This document shows, one piece after another, positions 54,101 to 62,687 of a stretch of DNA of 64,000 nucleotides; position 1 is the stretch's first letter; every line of letters starts with the position of its first letter. The stretch is from assembly GCF_001294205.1 (NCBI RefSeq), contig NZ_LAQT01000030.1, positions 23,167-87,166 on the forward strand, in the 5' to 3' direction. The stretch is from Amantichitinum ursilacus (GTDB lineage: Bacteria; Pseudomonadota; Gammaproteobacteria; Burkholderiales; Chitinibacteraceae). A program made the translations under genes and the position numbers. The notes below the pieces were generated by a model. The model was not told where the DNA came from, did no database searches, and worked only from the letters and a program-made list of their open reading frames with translations.

Positions 54101-54592
54101 ATTGGCCTTTCGCCGCCCGATGCCGTGCGCCAGCCGCTAACGCAAGTGCGCCACCACGTGCATACCCGCTTTGGGGGCCGCGTGGTGACGACGGCCAATC
54201 TGCATTTAACCCTGGCATTTCTGGGCGCGACGCCCGCGGCCCGCACCACCGAGCTGGTGCGGCTGATCGACGCGCTGGCCTTCACGCCGCTTGACCTGAC
54301 GCTGGACCAGATCGGCAGTTTTGATCGCGCCCGCGTGGTATGGATCGGCTTAAGCCGCCATCAAACGGCACTGGATACATTGGTGCAAGCGCTACGCGCC
54401 GAATTGCGCGCAGGCCAGTTCCCCACCGAAGACCATCCATTTAATGCGCATGTAACGCTGCTGCGCAAAGCCACCTGCCTGACCGAACCGGTGGAAACCA
54501 TCCACTGGCGGGCGGATACGATCTGCTTGTATGAATCGGTTTCGACGCCGGAAGGCGTGCGCTATGACGTGCTGCATCGGCGGACGGTATAG
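54077..54592 (+). CDS. thpR: RNA 2',3'-cyclic phosphodiesterase ThpR (LigT family)
   Basis: 2H phosphoesterase that opens 2',3'-cyclic phosphates (and can ligate tRNA halves in vitro). 171 residues with both HxTx motifs, NLHLTLAFLG and FNAHVTLLRKA, and the N-terminal RLFIGLSPPD. The ATG at 54077 is the only reasonable start because the RLFI strand follows at once. No ribosome site is visible and the start codon is locked in the hairpin of the putA terminator, so expression from putA read-through should be poor. Confidence 0.92.
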   Translation: MTATPRLFIGLSPPDAVRQPLTQVRHHVHTRFGGRVVTTANLHLTLAFLGATPAARTTELVRLIDALAFTPLDLTLDQIGSFDRARVVWIGLSRHQTALDTLVQALRAELRAGQFPTEDHPFNAHVTLLRKATCLTEPVETIHWRADTICLYESVSTPEGVRYDVLHRRTV

Positions 54593-54602
54593 CGCCACCG
54601 GC

Positions 54603-54917
54603 CTATTCCCCGCCCGCCTGCACTGATCGCGCTACTTCCAGCAAGGCGCGCGCCTGGCTGACGATGGCATTTAAATGCGCGGCCACCTCGCATTGTTCTT
54701 CGGCATCCAGTTCCGCTGCGCCGTTGACGGCGGCCAGCTCACAAATGGAATCGAGATCAAGCAGAATCTCTTCAAAATTGAGGCCCCACTCCACGCCATC
54801 GTGCAGTAACGCGCGATGCAATTCGCCCAGGCGTTGGGTAAGACTGGCAAGGCCAATTTCATGACGCGCAAACGCGTCAACCGCTTGCTGGATTTCGCTG
54901 AGGAGCAACACACGCAT
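54603..54917 (-). CDS. Hypothetical helical protein
   Basis: 104 residues from the ATG at 54917 (GGAG about 11 bases upstream). No signal peptide or membrane segment. Acidic, Leu/Ala/Glu-rich and mostly helical (EIQQAVDAFARHEIGLASLT, HLNAIVSQARALLEVARSV). I do not recognise the family. It converges with thpR with only 10 bp between the two ends, and is not clearly in an operon with the acyltransferase gene downstream, which ends upstream of it in window coordinates. Confidence 0.6.
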   Translation of the reverse strand: MRVLLLSEIQQAVDAFARHEIGLASLTQRLGELHRALLHDGVEWGLNFEEILLDLDSICELAAVNGAAELDAEEQCEVAAHLNAIVSQARALLEVARSVQAGGE

Positions 54918-54989
54918 CGGTTTGGGTCTCCGGACTTGTTGCAAGTCGTGTCTAAAGTAAAACGTATTGCCGCGTGGGGCAACCCAGGA

Positions 54990-56003
54990 TCAGCATATTA
55001 ATTTGAGCAGCGGGATTTTTTTTGCAATATACGTGAGCACTAATGCAATTAACAAAACCACTGCGGCGAGTAAGGGAATGGCAAACGCAGGATTGAATAG
55101 CGATCCGGTAATCTGTTTAAACGTCAGCACATCCAGAATTGCGGGATGAACCAGATACACACCGAATGACAAATTAGCTGCTTTCCTGGCCATGAGATGA
55201 TTTTTGAATGGAAATTGGGCAAGCCGCACTAACATGAATACGCACACCGCCATTGCCATCACATTCAGGCTGAGATTTTTATAAAAATAGCCATCCAGCG
55301 CGGATAAATCGAATGTGGTTTTCCAATACCCCAACGCCGTAATCAAAAACCCCACAATAAATCCGGCGAATAGCGCAGACCTGTGACGCCGCACTAATTC
55401 GAGCGGAATTATCGCCAGCACGTAGCCGAGAAAAAAGTAAGGGATATAACTAATAAACCGATTGCTGAACAGCGCATTCCCGTCCCCTTGCGACCATAAG
55501 GCATTGGCCGCGGCCAAACCCAACAGCAGCGCGGCAAGAAACGCCAATTGCCGCGGCGAAGAATGGCGCGCCACGATTCGGAAAAACGGGGTAAACAAAT
55601 ACATACCGGCAATCATGTAGAGAAACCACATGTGGTAATACGGATAGCCACGCATTACCGCGATCAGTATGTCCGCAGCGGTGATGGGCTGCCCTCTGAT
55701 CTGCGCCTTAAGCAAGGACCAGCCCAAATAAAAAGTCGTCCAGAATAACAAAGGCACCAGAATACGCCGGGCACGCTTGTTATAAAAATCCCGCAGCGAT
55801 TCGTCTTTAGCAGGATCCAGCAATACCGCGCCACTGGCCATTACAAACACCGGCACCGCCCAGCGCATTGCGGAATCATAAAGATTGGCGATCCACCATT
55901 GCGTCGTCGCAATATCGCCATGCGTGACCAGACCCGCGCCTGCCACATGCAGAATAACCACCGCGATAATCGCCAGTATTTTTGCATTATCAATCCAGAG
56001 CAT
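54990..56003 (-). CDS. Membrane acyltransferase (acyltransferase 3 family)
   Basis: 337 residues with about ten membrane helices. N-terminal LWIDNAKILAIIAVVILHVAG contains the His of the acyltransferase-3 family; LYMIAGMYLFTPFFR and FGVYLVHPAILDVL are typical of the OafA/WecH group that acetylates cell-surface sugars. The acceptor is unknown. GC is visibly lower than in neighbouring genes, which may point to horizontal transfer. Monocistronic. Confidence 0.82.
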   Translation of the reverse strand: MLWIDNAKILAIIAVVILHVAGAGLVTHGDIATTQWWIANLYDSAMRWAVPVFVMASGAVLLDPAKDESLRDFYNKRARRILVPLLFWTTFYLGWSLLKAQIRGQPITAADILIAVMRGYPYYHMWFLYMIAGMYLFTPFFRIVARHSSPRQLAFLAALLLGLAAANALWSQGDGNALFSNRFISYIPYFFLGYVLAIIPLELVRRHRSALFAGFIVGFLITALGYWKTTFDLSALDGYFYKNLSLNVMAMAVCVFMLVRLAQFPFKNHLMARKAANLSFGVYLVHPAILDVLTFKQITGSLFNPAFAIPLLAAVVLLIALVLTYIAKKIPLLKLIC

Positions 56004-56197
56004 AGATCACCATTAATCCCGAAATAGCTGCATTCAAGCAATGGCGAAATCATACGCATAAAGGCGGCATCGCCTTTGCGGACTGATCTTAAAGTGGGGG
56101 TTGCTGCTGCAGCATTCCGGCGACCGACTAAAACAGTCGAGTGTGGAATTGGGGGTGCTTGAAGACTGCCATGTTCACAGCTCGCCAGGTTTTCGCG
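56004..56197. other. Short gap between the acyltransferase gene and the toxin remnant
   Basis: Nothing identified beyond the upstream region of the acyltransferase gene. Confidence 0.3.
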
Positions 56198-56612
56198 TCA
56201 CACAGCCCAAGGGCTTATAACCGTAACGAGGGCGGCCTCGTAGGGCGCAGTGTCGCGCGATGCAACGGCAAACCCCCGAGAAGCGGCGATGGCGGCAATG
56301 TAGCCATCGGGAGTCGGAAAACCTCGGCCCGCCGCTTTAGCCTTCACCGCCAGTTCGGCATAGCAGCGCGCTGCGTTTGTATCAAACGGCAGCACGCGAC
56401 CTTTGAACAGGTCCATCAAGCCATCCACCACCAGTATCAGCTTGTCCTAGCGCTTGCCGGTCGGCAGCGCGGCAACGCCGAACAATAATTCGGCGAGCGT
56501 GACACTGGAAAGATATAAAGTCTCTGCCGCCTGGTCGTTCAACCAGGCCAGCACGGCCACGTCAGGGGTGGCCTTCATCGCCTCGGACAACATTCGTATC
56601 GAGGACGATCAT
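56198..56612 (-). pseudogene. Broken FitB/VapC-type PIN-domain toxin
   Basis: Reading from the ATG at 56612 gives MIVLDTN, the invariant PIN start, but the frame then needs a jump: two bases appear missing near 56591 (AAT-G-TTG where AAT-GTG-TTG is expected). The continuation MLSEAMKATPDVAVLAWLND, YLSSVTLAELLFGVAALPTG is FitB-like until an in-frame TAG at 56447-56449 (GKR-stop-DKLILVVDG). The rest is intact (GFPTPDGYIAAIAASRGFAV). Two independent lesions make a functional nuclease very unlikely. The start overlaps the antitoxin stop (ATGA). Confidence 0.85.
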
Positions 56613-56863
56613 TCAAAACTCAGCGGCTCAGCCGGCGTTTTATCCTGGACCTGATTCAGGATCTCAACATCTTCATTCGTAAGGCCAATTTTTCGCCCCA
56701 ACGCCGCAAGGGCGTCGCCAAGCCATACCCGATGTTGCGGCTTGACCGCGCTTGCCAGAATCTCACGGACTTCCGCCTCAGTACTTCGCCCATGCTGCGC
56801 GGCCTGCACTCGCATTGCGCGATGAACGTCGTCAGGCAGGTTTCGGACAGTCAGCATTGCCAT
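56609..56863 (-). CDS. FitA/VapB-type antitoxin (ribbon-helix-helix)
   Basis: 84 residues from the ATG at 56863 (GGGA 9-12 bases upstream). N-terminal AMLTVRNLPDDVHRAMRVQA and HGRSTEAEVREIL are typical FitA ribbon-helix-helix text; the C-terminal part (LGRKIGLTNEDVEILNQVQD) would have bound the toxin. Intact, but its toxin gene is broken. An inverted repeat ATTGCAT / ATGCAAT (56865-56871 and 56895-56901) next to the start is a candidate self-operator. Confidence 0.85.
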   Translation of the reverse strand: MAMLTVRNLPDDVHRAMRVQAAQHGRSTEAEVREILASAVKPQHRVWLGDALAALGRKIGLTNEDVEILNQVQDKTPAEPLSFE

Positions 56864-56955
56864 GATTGCATCCCACTTAAAATGTATGTCACGCATGCAA
56901 TTTATTGAGCTGAATGCATTGGTGCAAGCGAAGCTTCACGTGCGCCGGCAACCAA

Positions 56956-56990
56956 GGTGTGGGACTGATTTCCTTATCCAATCCCGCACC
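56956..56990 (-). terminator. Weak hairpin after arnD
   Basis: GGTG-GGGA pairs with TCCC-CACC across a 17-base loop, one mismatch in the stem. No good T-run. Confidence 0.3.
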
Positions 56991-57001
56991 TGCAGTCCCC
57001 G

Positions 57002-57910
57002 CTACGGAAACACCGCCCCCTGCACCGCCAGCACCCCGCTGCGCCCTTCAATCTCGGCCATCTCCACGTGGTGGTACGGCAAACGCGCCAGGTCGATCGA
57101 ATCGCACAACTCGGCCGTCGAGACCAACTGGTAGCCTTGCGCTTTCCAGCCTTCCAGCAAGCGTTCAAACACCGGCAGCAGTTTCATGCCTTCCAGTTCG
57201 GCGTGCAGGGTGTACACGTGGCCGTAGGGGGTTTCTTCGGCGGTCAGGCGCAGGATGTGTTCGTGCACGTTGTCCGGCGTCAGGCCGTCCACGCCGATCA
57301 GTTCGTCCAGCGTGGGCAGTGTGGATGGCAGTTGTGGCACGCGCACCAGTTCGCCTTTCACCACCGGCCAGAACGGATGCGTGCCGCGCACGTCGGAGGC
57401 GTAGCGCATGCCCAGTTTTTGCTCGAAGCGGTAGGCGTGTTCGTTCATTTGCCAGCCCGCGGCACCGTGGGTGCGGGCGGGTTCGCCAAAGATGCTCTGA
57501 AAACGTTCGAACGCGACTTTCATCTCGGCTTGCGTCCAGGCGGCGTCGGCGTTGGCGACGCCGTCTTGCCAGCGGATATGGTCCCAGGTATGGATGCCGT
57601 TCTCGAAGCCGGCGGCAGCCACGTCGCGCATGATGCCGGCGCAGCGTTTGCCGATGTCCGGGCCCGGCAGCAGCGTGCCGTACATCAAGGTTTTAAAGCC
57701 GTAATGTTCGACCACCGAGGTACGCGACACTTTTTTCATAAAGCCGGGGCGGAACACGCGTTTGATGGCGCGGCCGGTATGGTCGGGCCCGAGGCTCCAC
57801 AAAAACGTGGCGTTGGCGCCGTGGCGTTTTAGCGCTTCCACCAGCGCGGGAATGCCTACGCGCGTGCCGCGATAGGTATCGACATCAATTTTGAGAGCAA
57901 GAAGACGCAT
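57002..57910 (-). CDS. arnD: ArnD-like deformylase (polysaccharide deacetylase family)
   Basis: ArnD removes the formyl group from 4-deoxy-4-formamido-L-arabinose-P-undecaprenol in the lipid A L-Ara4N (polymyxin resistance) pathway. 302 residues. NodB-type metal centre: KIDVDT (Asp9/Asp11), GIHTWDH (His107, His111); ArnD-specific text: GPDHTGRAIKRVFRPGF, AAGWQMNE, LPSTLPTLDELIGVDG and YTLHAELEGMKLLPVF. No other arn gene is present here, so the pathway, if any, is encoded elsewhere or the substrate differs. 32 bp downstream of the SRPBCC gene. Confidence 0.82.
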   Translation of the reverse strand: MRLLALKIDVDTYRGTRVGIPALVEALKRHGANATFLWSLGPDHTGRAIKRVFRPGFMKKVSRTSVVEHYGFKTLMYGTLLPGPDIGKRCAGIMRDVAAAGFENGIHTWDHIRWQDGVANADAAWTQAEMKVAFERFQSIFGEPARTHGAAGWQMNEHAYRFEQKLGMRYASDVRGTHPFWPVVKGELVRVPQLPSTLPTLDELIGVDGLTPDNVHEHILRLTAEETPYGHVYTLHAELEGMKLLPVFERLLEGWKAQGYQLVSTAELCDSIDLARLPYHHVEMAEIEGRSGVLAVQGAVFP

Positions 57911-57942
57911 ACATCCGCATTCAGGTAACAGATCAGGTTGGA

Positions 57943-58524
57943 TCAGCGGCTGGCGGGTTCAGAGGCCGTGGCCTTGCCGGCGCGCTTGAGCATTTCGTGT
58001 TCCATGGCGGCAAACTGGCGCTGCAGCTGGCTTTTGGCCGAACCGGCGCCCAGGCTGCCGACCAGCGAGGAGCTGGGCGTCCATTGGGCGCGGTAGCTTA
58101 CCACGGTCTCGCCGTTTTTCTCGCTCAGCGTACTGACGCTTTCCATCGCGCCGGAATCGCCGCCCACGGTGTGCGCCTTGATTTCGGATTGCGGCGTTAA
58201 TGTCAGTTCACGCACCGAATCATAGTTAACGTGGAACAAACCCGCGGCTACCTTGCCGGTTTGCTCTACCTTCCACACATTGCCGTTTTTTTCGAGAATC
58301 TTGCTGGACGCCAGATTGGGAATAAACGCGGTCATGTGTTCAAAGTCGGTGAGTACGCCCCAGGCGATTTCACGCGAGACGGGCACGCTGAACTGGGTGT
58401 CCAGCTCAACGGTGTCACCATTTTTGGTGACGTGCGCTTCGGGTTGGCTGGCGCCGGCATCGGCGGCAAACGCCACGGGGGCGCACAACATCAACATACA
58501 CAGCGCGGAAGACAGCAGTTTCAT
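57943..58524 (-). CDS. Exported SRPBCC (START-like) protein
   Basis: 193 residues: signal peptide KLLSSALCMLMLCAPVAFA (cleaved about residue 20), then a polyketide-cyclase/START-like fold (VELDTQFSVPVSREIAWGVL, TDFEHMTAFIPNLASSKILE, GKVAAGLFHVNYDSVRELTL). The fold makes a hydrophobic ligand pocket; ligand unknown. Coupled to the PilZ gene upstream by an ATGA overlap, and followed by arnD. Confidence 0.78.
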   Translation of the reverse strand: MKLLSSALCMLMLCAPVAFAADAGASQPEAHVTKNGDTVELDTQFSVPVSREIAWGVLTDFEHMTAFIPNLASSKILEKNGNVWKVEQTGKVAAGLFHVNYDSVRELTLTPQSEIKAHTVGGDSGAMESVSTLSEKNGETVVSYRAQWTPSSSLVGSLGAGSAKSQLQRQFAAMEHEMLKRAGKATASEPASR

Positions 58525-58826
58525 TGCAGCACCTCAATAATGGCCAGCCCCAGTTCGTAAAGTTTGCCGCGCTCGACTTCGTGGCAGCGCTTGACCTGCA
58601 CGTGCGCCGCAAACGGCGTGCGTGGGCCAGGGCCCGAGACGGGCGGCATTACCAATACATCGAAGGTTTCGTCGGGACGGGGCACATAGCTGGTGCGTAT
58701 GGTCAGACCCCCTACGCTGAGGTCGGTGCAGATGCCATAAGCCGGCATACTCGAACTTTTGAACCGCAGCTTGACCTTGCAGTTCATCGGTATACGCCGT
58801 GCGGTGCGTTGCTCGCGCTGACCCAT
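58521..58826 (-). CDS. PilZ-domain c-di-GMP-binding protein
   Basis: 101 residues from the ATG at 58826 (GGGGGC upstream). The two binding motifs are present: RTARR (RxxxR) near the N-terminus and DLSVGGL (D/NxSxxG) about 25-30 residues later, so c-di-GMP binding is likely. A single-domain PilZ protein; partner unknown, but it lies in a run with type II secretion genes gspC-D-E. Overlaps the SRPBCC gene by four bases. Confidence 0.88.
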   Translation of the reverse strand: MGQREQRTARRIPMNCKVKLRFKSSSMPAYGICTDLSVGGLTIRTSYVPRPDETFDVLVMPPVSGPGPRTPFAAHVQVKRCHEVERGKLYELGLAIIEVLQ

Positions 58827-58932
58827 CTTGCCCCCGCGCAGCGCATGCATGTGCGCCGCTGTTATTTAAGACGAATGTACGGATTGTGGCAGCTGGTGCA
58901 GCGCGAGGATGTCAGTGGGCGGCGGATTACGC

Positions 58933-60402
58933 TCAGGATTCGCGCGTAACGCGCCAGACCTCTTCCAGACTGGTTTCGCCGCGTAAAACGCGACGCAGGC
59001 CATCCTGGCGCATGGTCAGCATGCCGTGCTGTTGGGCATAGGCTTTCAGGTCTTGCTCGGCCGCGCGCGCGTGGATCATGGTGCGCACGGCTTCGTCCAC
59101 CTGAAACAACTCGTAGATGCCGGTACGGCCACGATACCCGGCGCCATTGCATTCGGCACAGCCCACCGGTCGGTAGATCACCGGCGCATCCGTTCCTTCA
59201 AAGGCCATGCGTTCGTCCGGCAGGGGCTCATCCGGACGGCGGCAGACCGGGCACAGTTTGCGCGCCAGTCGTTGCGCCAGCACCCCCAATAAGGACGAGG
59301 CCAGCAGAAACGGTTCGATGCCCATATCCACCAGCCGGGTGACGGCGCTGACCGAGTCGTTGGTGTGCAGGGTGGCCAGCACCAGGTGGCCGGTCAGCGA
59401 GGCCTGCACCGCAATCTGCGCGGTTTCCAGATCGCGGATTTCGCCGATCATGATGACGTCCGGATCCTGCCGCAGAATGGCGCGCAGCGCGCGCGCAAAG
59501 CTCATGTCGATGCGCGGGTTGATCTGGGTCTGGCCCACGCCGTCCAGGTCGTACTCGATCGGGTCTTCCACCGTCATGATGTTGGCGACTTGCGCATCCA
59601 TGCGCGACAGCGCGGCGTACAGCGTAGTGGTTTTGCCCGAGCCCGTCGGGCCCGTCACCAGCACAATGCCGTGCGGCTGGTTGAGCATGCCTTGCAGGAT
59701 ATCGAGCGTATCGCGCCCCATCCCCAGCTTTTCCAGATCAAGCCGGCCCGCGGTTTTATCCAGCAAACGCAGCACCGCGCGTTCGCCATGGCCGGTGGGC
59801 AATGTCGACACCCGCACATCCACCGGGCGACCGGCAATGCGCAGCGTAATGCGGCCATCTTGCGGCAAGCGTTTTTCGGCGATATCCAGCCCCGCCATCA
59901 CCTTGATCCGCGACACCAGCGCCGAGTGCAACGCGCGCTTGGGTTCAAGGATGTCACGCAGATTGCCATCGACGCGAAAACGCACCACCGAGCGCGTTTC
60001 AAACGGCTCCAGGTGCAAGTCGGAGGCGTTTTCGCGCAGCGCTTCAGTCAGCAAGGCGTTAATCAGCCGGATGATGGGCGCGTCGTCTTCGGTTTCCAGC
60101 AAATCTTCGATTTCAGGCAGTTCTTGCGCCAGCCGCGACAGATCGATATTGCTTTCCAGGTCGTACGCCACCGACGCCGAAGCGCCGCCCGCATTGGAAA
60201 ACAGCTGTGTCAGGCGGCTGTCGTAAACATCGGCATCCACCAGCTCCACGGTCAGCGGGCGTTGCGCCACGCGGCGCAGTTCGCTTAACGCCGACAATTC
60301 GGCACCCCGGCGCATCAACACATGCACCGAGTCGAATTCCTGCGCGATGTCGACGACGCCGTTATCGCGGGCAAAGTGATAAGGAACCAGGCGTGCGCTC
60401 AC
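58933..60402 (-). CDS. gspE: Type II secretion ATPase GspE
   Basis: Cytoplasmic hexameric ATPase that powers the type II pseudopilus. 489 residues, similar to E. coli GspE. N1E-like region, then APIIRLINALLTEALRENAS, DLHLEPFETRSVVRFRVDG, Walker A GPTGSGKT (251-258), Asp box MTVEDPIEYDLDGVGQTQ, Walker B DPDVIMIGEIRDLETA, His box TGHLVLATLHTND, and a CxxC-CxxC zinc site (Cys385, 388, 416, 419). Starts inside the end of gspD (4-bp overlap). Confidence 0.96.
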   Translation of the reverse strand: MSARLVPYHFARDNGVVDIAQEFDSVHVLMRRGAELSALSELRRVAQRPLTVELVDADVYDSRLTQLFSNAGGASASVAYDLESNIDLSRLAQELPEIEDLLETEDDAPIIRLINALLTEALRENASDLHLEPFETRSVVRFRVDGNLRDILEPKRALHSALVSRIKVMAGLDIAEKRLPQDGRITLRIAGRPVDVRVSTLPTGHGERAVLRLLDKTAGRLDLEKLGMGRDTLDILQGMLNQPHGIVLVTGPTGSGKTTTLYAALSRMDAQVANIMTVEDPIEYDLDGVGQTQINPRIDMSFARALRAILRQDPDVIMIGEIRDLETAQIAVQASLTGHLVLATLHTNDSVSAVTRLVDMGIEPFLLASSLLGVLAQRLARKLCPVCRRPDEPLPDERMAFEGTDAPVIYRPVGCAECNGAGYRGRTGIYELFQVDEAVRTMIHARAAEQDLKAYAQQHGMLTMRQDGLRRVLRGETSLEEVWRVTRES

Positions 60403-62678
60403 TTGGCGGGTGCCCCCGTCATGTCAGCCGGTTTAGACGCATCAGCGGGCGCCGGGATCGGGCCAGCCGATGGCGTGGTGGCGTTAACGCCCGAGGCATC
60501 ATCCGGCGATGGCCGCGTGGTATCCGGCACGGTCAGATCTTGCGAGTTGTAACGCGTGTTGCCGGTTTTGAGGCGTGCGGCGCCGTTCAGATCAGGCAGC
60601 ACCACATCCGGCACGGCCGGCAGCGCGGCGCTATCCGACATCTTGAAGTTCTGCTGCACGCCGCGGATATAGCCGTAGCGGTCGCTGGTCAGCGAATCGG
60701 TATCCTTGCTGTCGTACAGGATCACCGGGCGCAAAAACACCATCAGGTTGGTCTTGGACCAGTTGCGCGCCTGGTAGCGGAACAAGCCGCCTATCCACGG
60801 CAGATCGCCCAGCAGCGGCACTTTGTTTTCGCCATTCTGCGAAGAATCTTCCAGCAAACCGCCCAGCACGATGGTCTGGCCGTTATCCACCAATACGCGC
60901 GATTCAATGGTGCGCTTTTTGGTGGCCAGGCCGCCGCCCGACGTATTGACCGTGCTATCCACGCCCGAGACTTCCTGGTACACCTGCATGGTGATCGCGC
61001 CGCCTTCCGACACCTGCGGCCGCACCGCCAGCGTGATACCGACGTCCTGACGCGTATAGGTATTAAACGGGTTGGTATTGGAACCGCTGGAGGCGGTCTG
61101 GCCGGTCAGGATCGGGATGTTCTGGCCGACCATGATCTTGGCTTCTTCGTTGTCCAGCGTCACCAGGTTAGGTGTGGACAACACATTGGCGTCGCCCTGG
61201 TTTTGCAGCGCCGACAACAACAAGCCGACGGTGGGGCTCTTGCCGTCGCCGGTCAGCGAACCATTGACCACGCCCACGTTAAAGCCGGTTGGCAGCGAGC
61301 TGTAATCCTTGCTGGCCGCGGCGGTGACGATGGTGCCGAGCGCGTTGCTCAGCGTGCCCACGCCCGACAGCGACGACAAACCAATTACCGATGCCGATGA
61401 GCTGGAGCCGCCCAGCACCCATTGCACGCCCAGTTCATTGGCCTTGCTGGCGTTGACTTCGGCGATGATGGCTTCGACATAAACCTGGGCGCGGCGCACA
61501 TCCAGCTTGTCGATCACGCTGCGCAGGTTGTTGTAGATATTGTCCGGCGCGGTAATCACCAACGAGTTGGTCATTTGATCGGCCTGCAGCAATACGGTGG
61601 CGCCGCCAATCTGCACGCTGGTGCCGGTGCTCTGGCTGCTGTTATTGCTATTGCTGTTGTTGCTGGACGACAAACCGCCGGTGCTACCCGTGCCGGACGT
61701 ACCGGTGCTGCTGGTGCTGGAAGTGCTGCCGGCGGTGCCGCTGCTGTTGGTCGATGAGGTGGACAAGCCTTGGCTGGAGCTGCTGTTGCCGCCATCCTGG
61801 CCGGTCAGAATGCCGCGCAGCGTGCCCGCCAGTTTGACGGCCTCGGCATTGCGCAAATAAACCACATGGATATTGCCACCGGCCGCGCCGGGACTATCCA
61901 GCGTGGCCACCAGGCGTTTGATCTGCGTGGCCACGGCGGTGTTTTCGCTGCGCACCAGCAAGGAATTGCTGCGCAAATCCGGCACCACCGTGCTGCGACG
62001 TATGCCCTCGCCCAGCTGGTTGGCGGGCGAAACGCCTTGCATGGCGATTTCGGGCATCAGCTTGGCCAGCGTTTGTGCCACATCCAGCGCCGAGGCGTAC
62101 TTCAAGGTAATCGGGAAAATGTCCGATGAGGATGGCTGGTCAATGTTCTCGATAATGCGATTTAACCGGCGCACGTTATCGGCGTAATCCGTAATCACCA
62201 GCGTATTGCCAGCGGCATATGCAGCCACGGCATTATTGGGCGAGACCAGCGGGCGCAAAATCGGCACCAGTTGCGATGCCGATTCATATTTAAGCGGATA
62301 CACCTGGGTGACAATCCGGTCGCCATTCAATTTCATATGCGCGCTGCCGGTGGCGCTGTAATGCTGTTTGGCATCGGCTTCGGGCATGACTTTGATCACG
62401 CCATTGGATTCCAGCGCGGTAAAGCCTTGTTGGCGCAATGCGGAAAGCAGAATCGGATACACGGCGTCTTTGGACACCGGTTCTGACGAAATGATATTGA
62501 CCGTGCCTTTAACGCGCGGATCGATGACAAAGTTTTTGCCCGAAATCAGGCCGATTGCCTTGATCGTGGATTCAATATCGGCGTTAACGAAATTGAGCAT
62601 CACGGTATTGTCGGCCGCCTGGACCAACTGGCTGGCCAACAAACAAGCAATTAACAAAGAGCGCACACGAGGTTTCAT
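60399..62678 (-). CDS. gspD: Type II secretion secretin GspD
   Basis: Outer-membrane channel of the type II secretion system. 759 residues: signal peptide (RSLLIACLLASQLVQA), N0 domain (NFVNADIESTIKAIGLISGK), N1-N3 repeats (VYPLKYESASQLVPILRPLV), and the secretin domain (VPLLGDLPWIGGLFRYQ, VDNGQTIVLGGLLED). About residues 290-355 are an almost pure Ser/Thr/Gly/Asn stretch inserted in N3. The C-terminal 90 residues after DSKDTDSLTSDRYGYIRG are Pro/Asp/Ala-rich. Confidence 0.97.
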   Translation of the reverse strand: MKPRVRSLLIACLLASQLVQAADNTVMLNFVNADIESTIKAIGLISGKNFVIDPRVKGTVNIISSEPVSKDAVYPILLSALRQQGFTALESNGVIKVMPEADAKQHYSATGSAHMKLNGDRIVTQVYPLKYESASQLVPILRPLVSPNNAVAAYAAGNTLVITDYADNVRRLNRIIENIDQPSSSDIFPITLKYASALDVAQTLAKLMPEIAMQGVSPANQLGEGIRRSTVVPDLRSNSLLVRSENTAVATQIKRLVATLDSPGAAGGNIHVVYLRNAEAVKLAGTLRGILTGQDGGNSSSSQGLSTSSTNSSGTAGSTSSTSSTGTSGTGSTGGLSSSNNSNSNNSSQSTGTSVQIGGATVLLQADQMTNSLVITAPDNIYNNLRSVIDKLDVRRAQVYVEAIIAEVNASKANELGVQWVLGGSSSSASVIGLSSLSGVGTLSNALGTIVTAAASKDYSSLPTGFNVGVVNGSLTGDGKSPTVGLLLSALQNQGDANVLSTPNLVTLDNEEAKIMVGQNIPILTGQTASSGSNTNPFNTYTRQDVGITLAVRPQVSEGGAITMQVYQEVSGVDSTVNTSGGGLATKKRTIESRVLVDNGQTIVLGGLLEDSSQNGENKVPLLGDLPWIGGLFRYQARNWSKTNLMVFLRPVILYDSKDTDSLTSDRYGYIRGVQQNFKMSDSAALPAVPDVVLPDLNGAARLKTGNTRYNSQDLTVPDTTRPSPDDASGVNATTPSAGPIPAPADASKPADMTGAPAK

Positions 62679-62687
62679 GGAAGTCCG

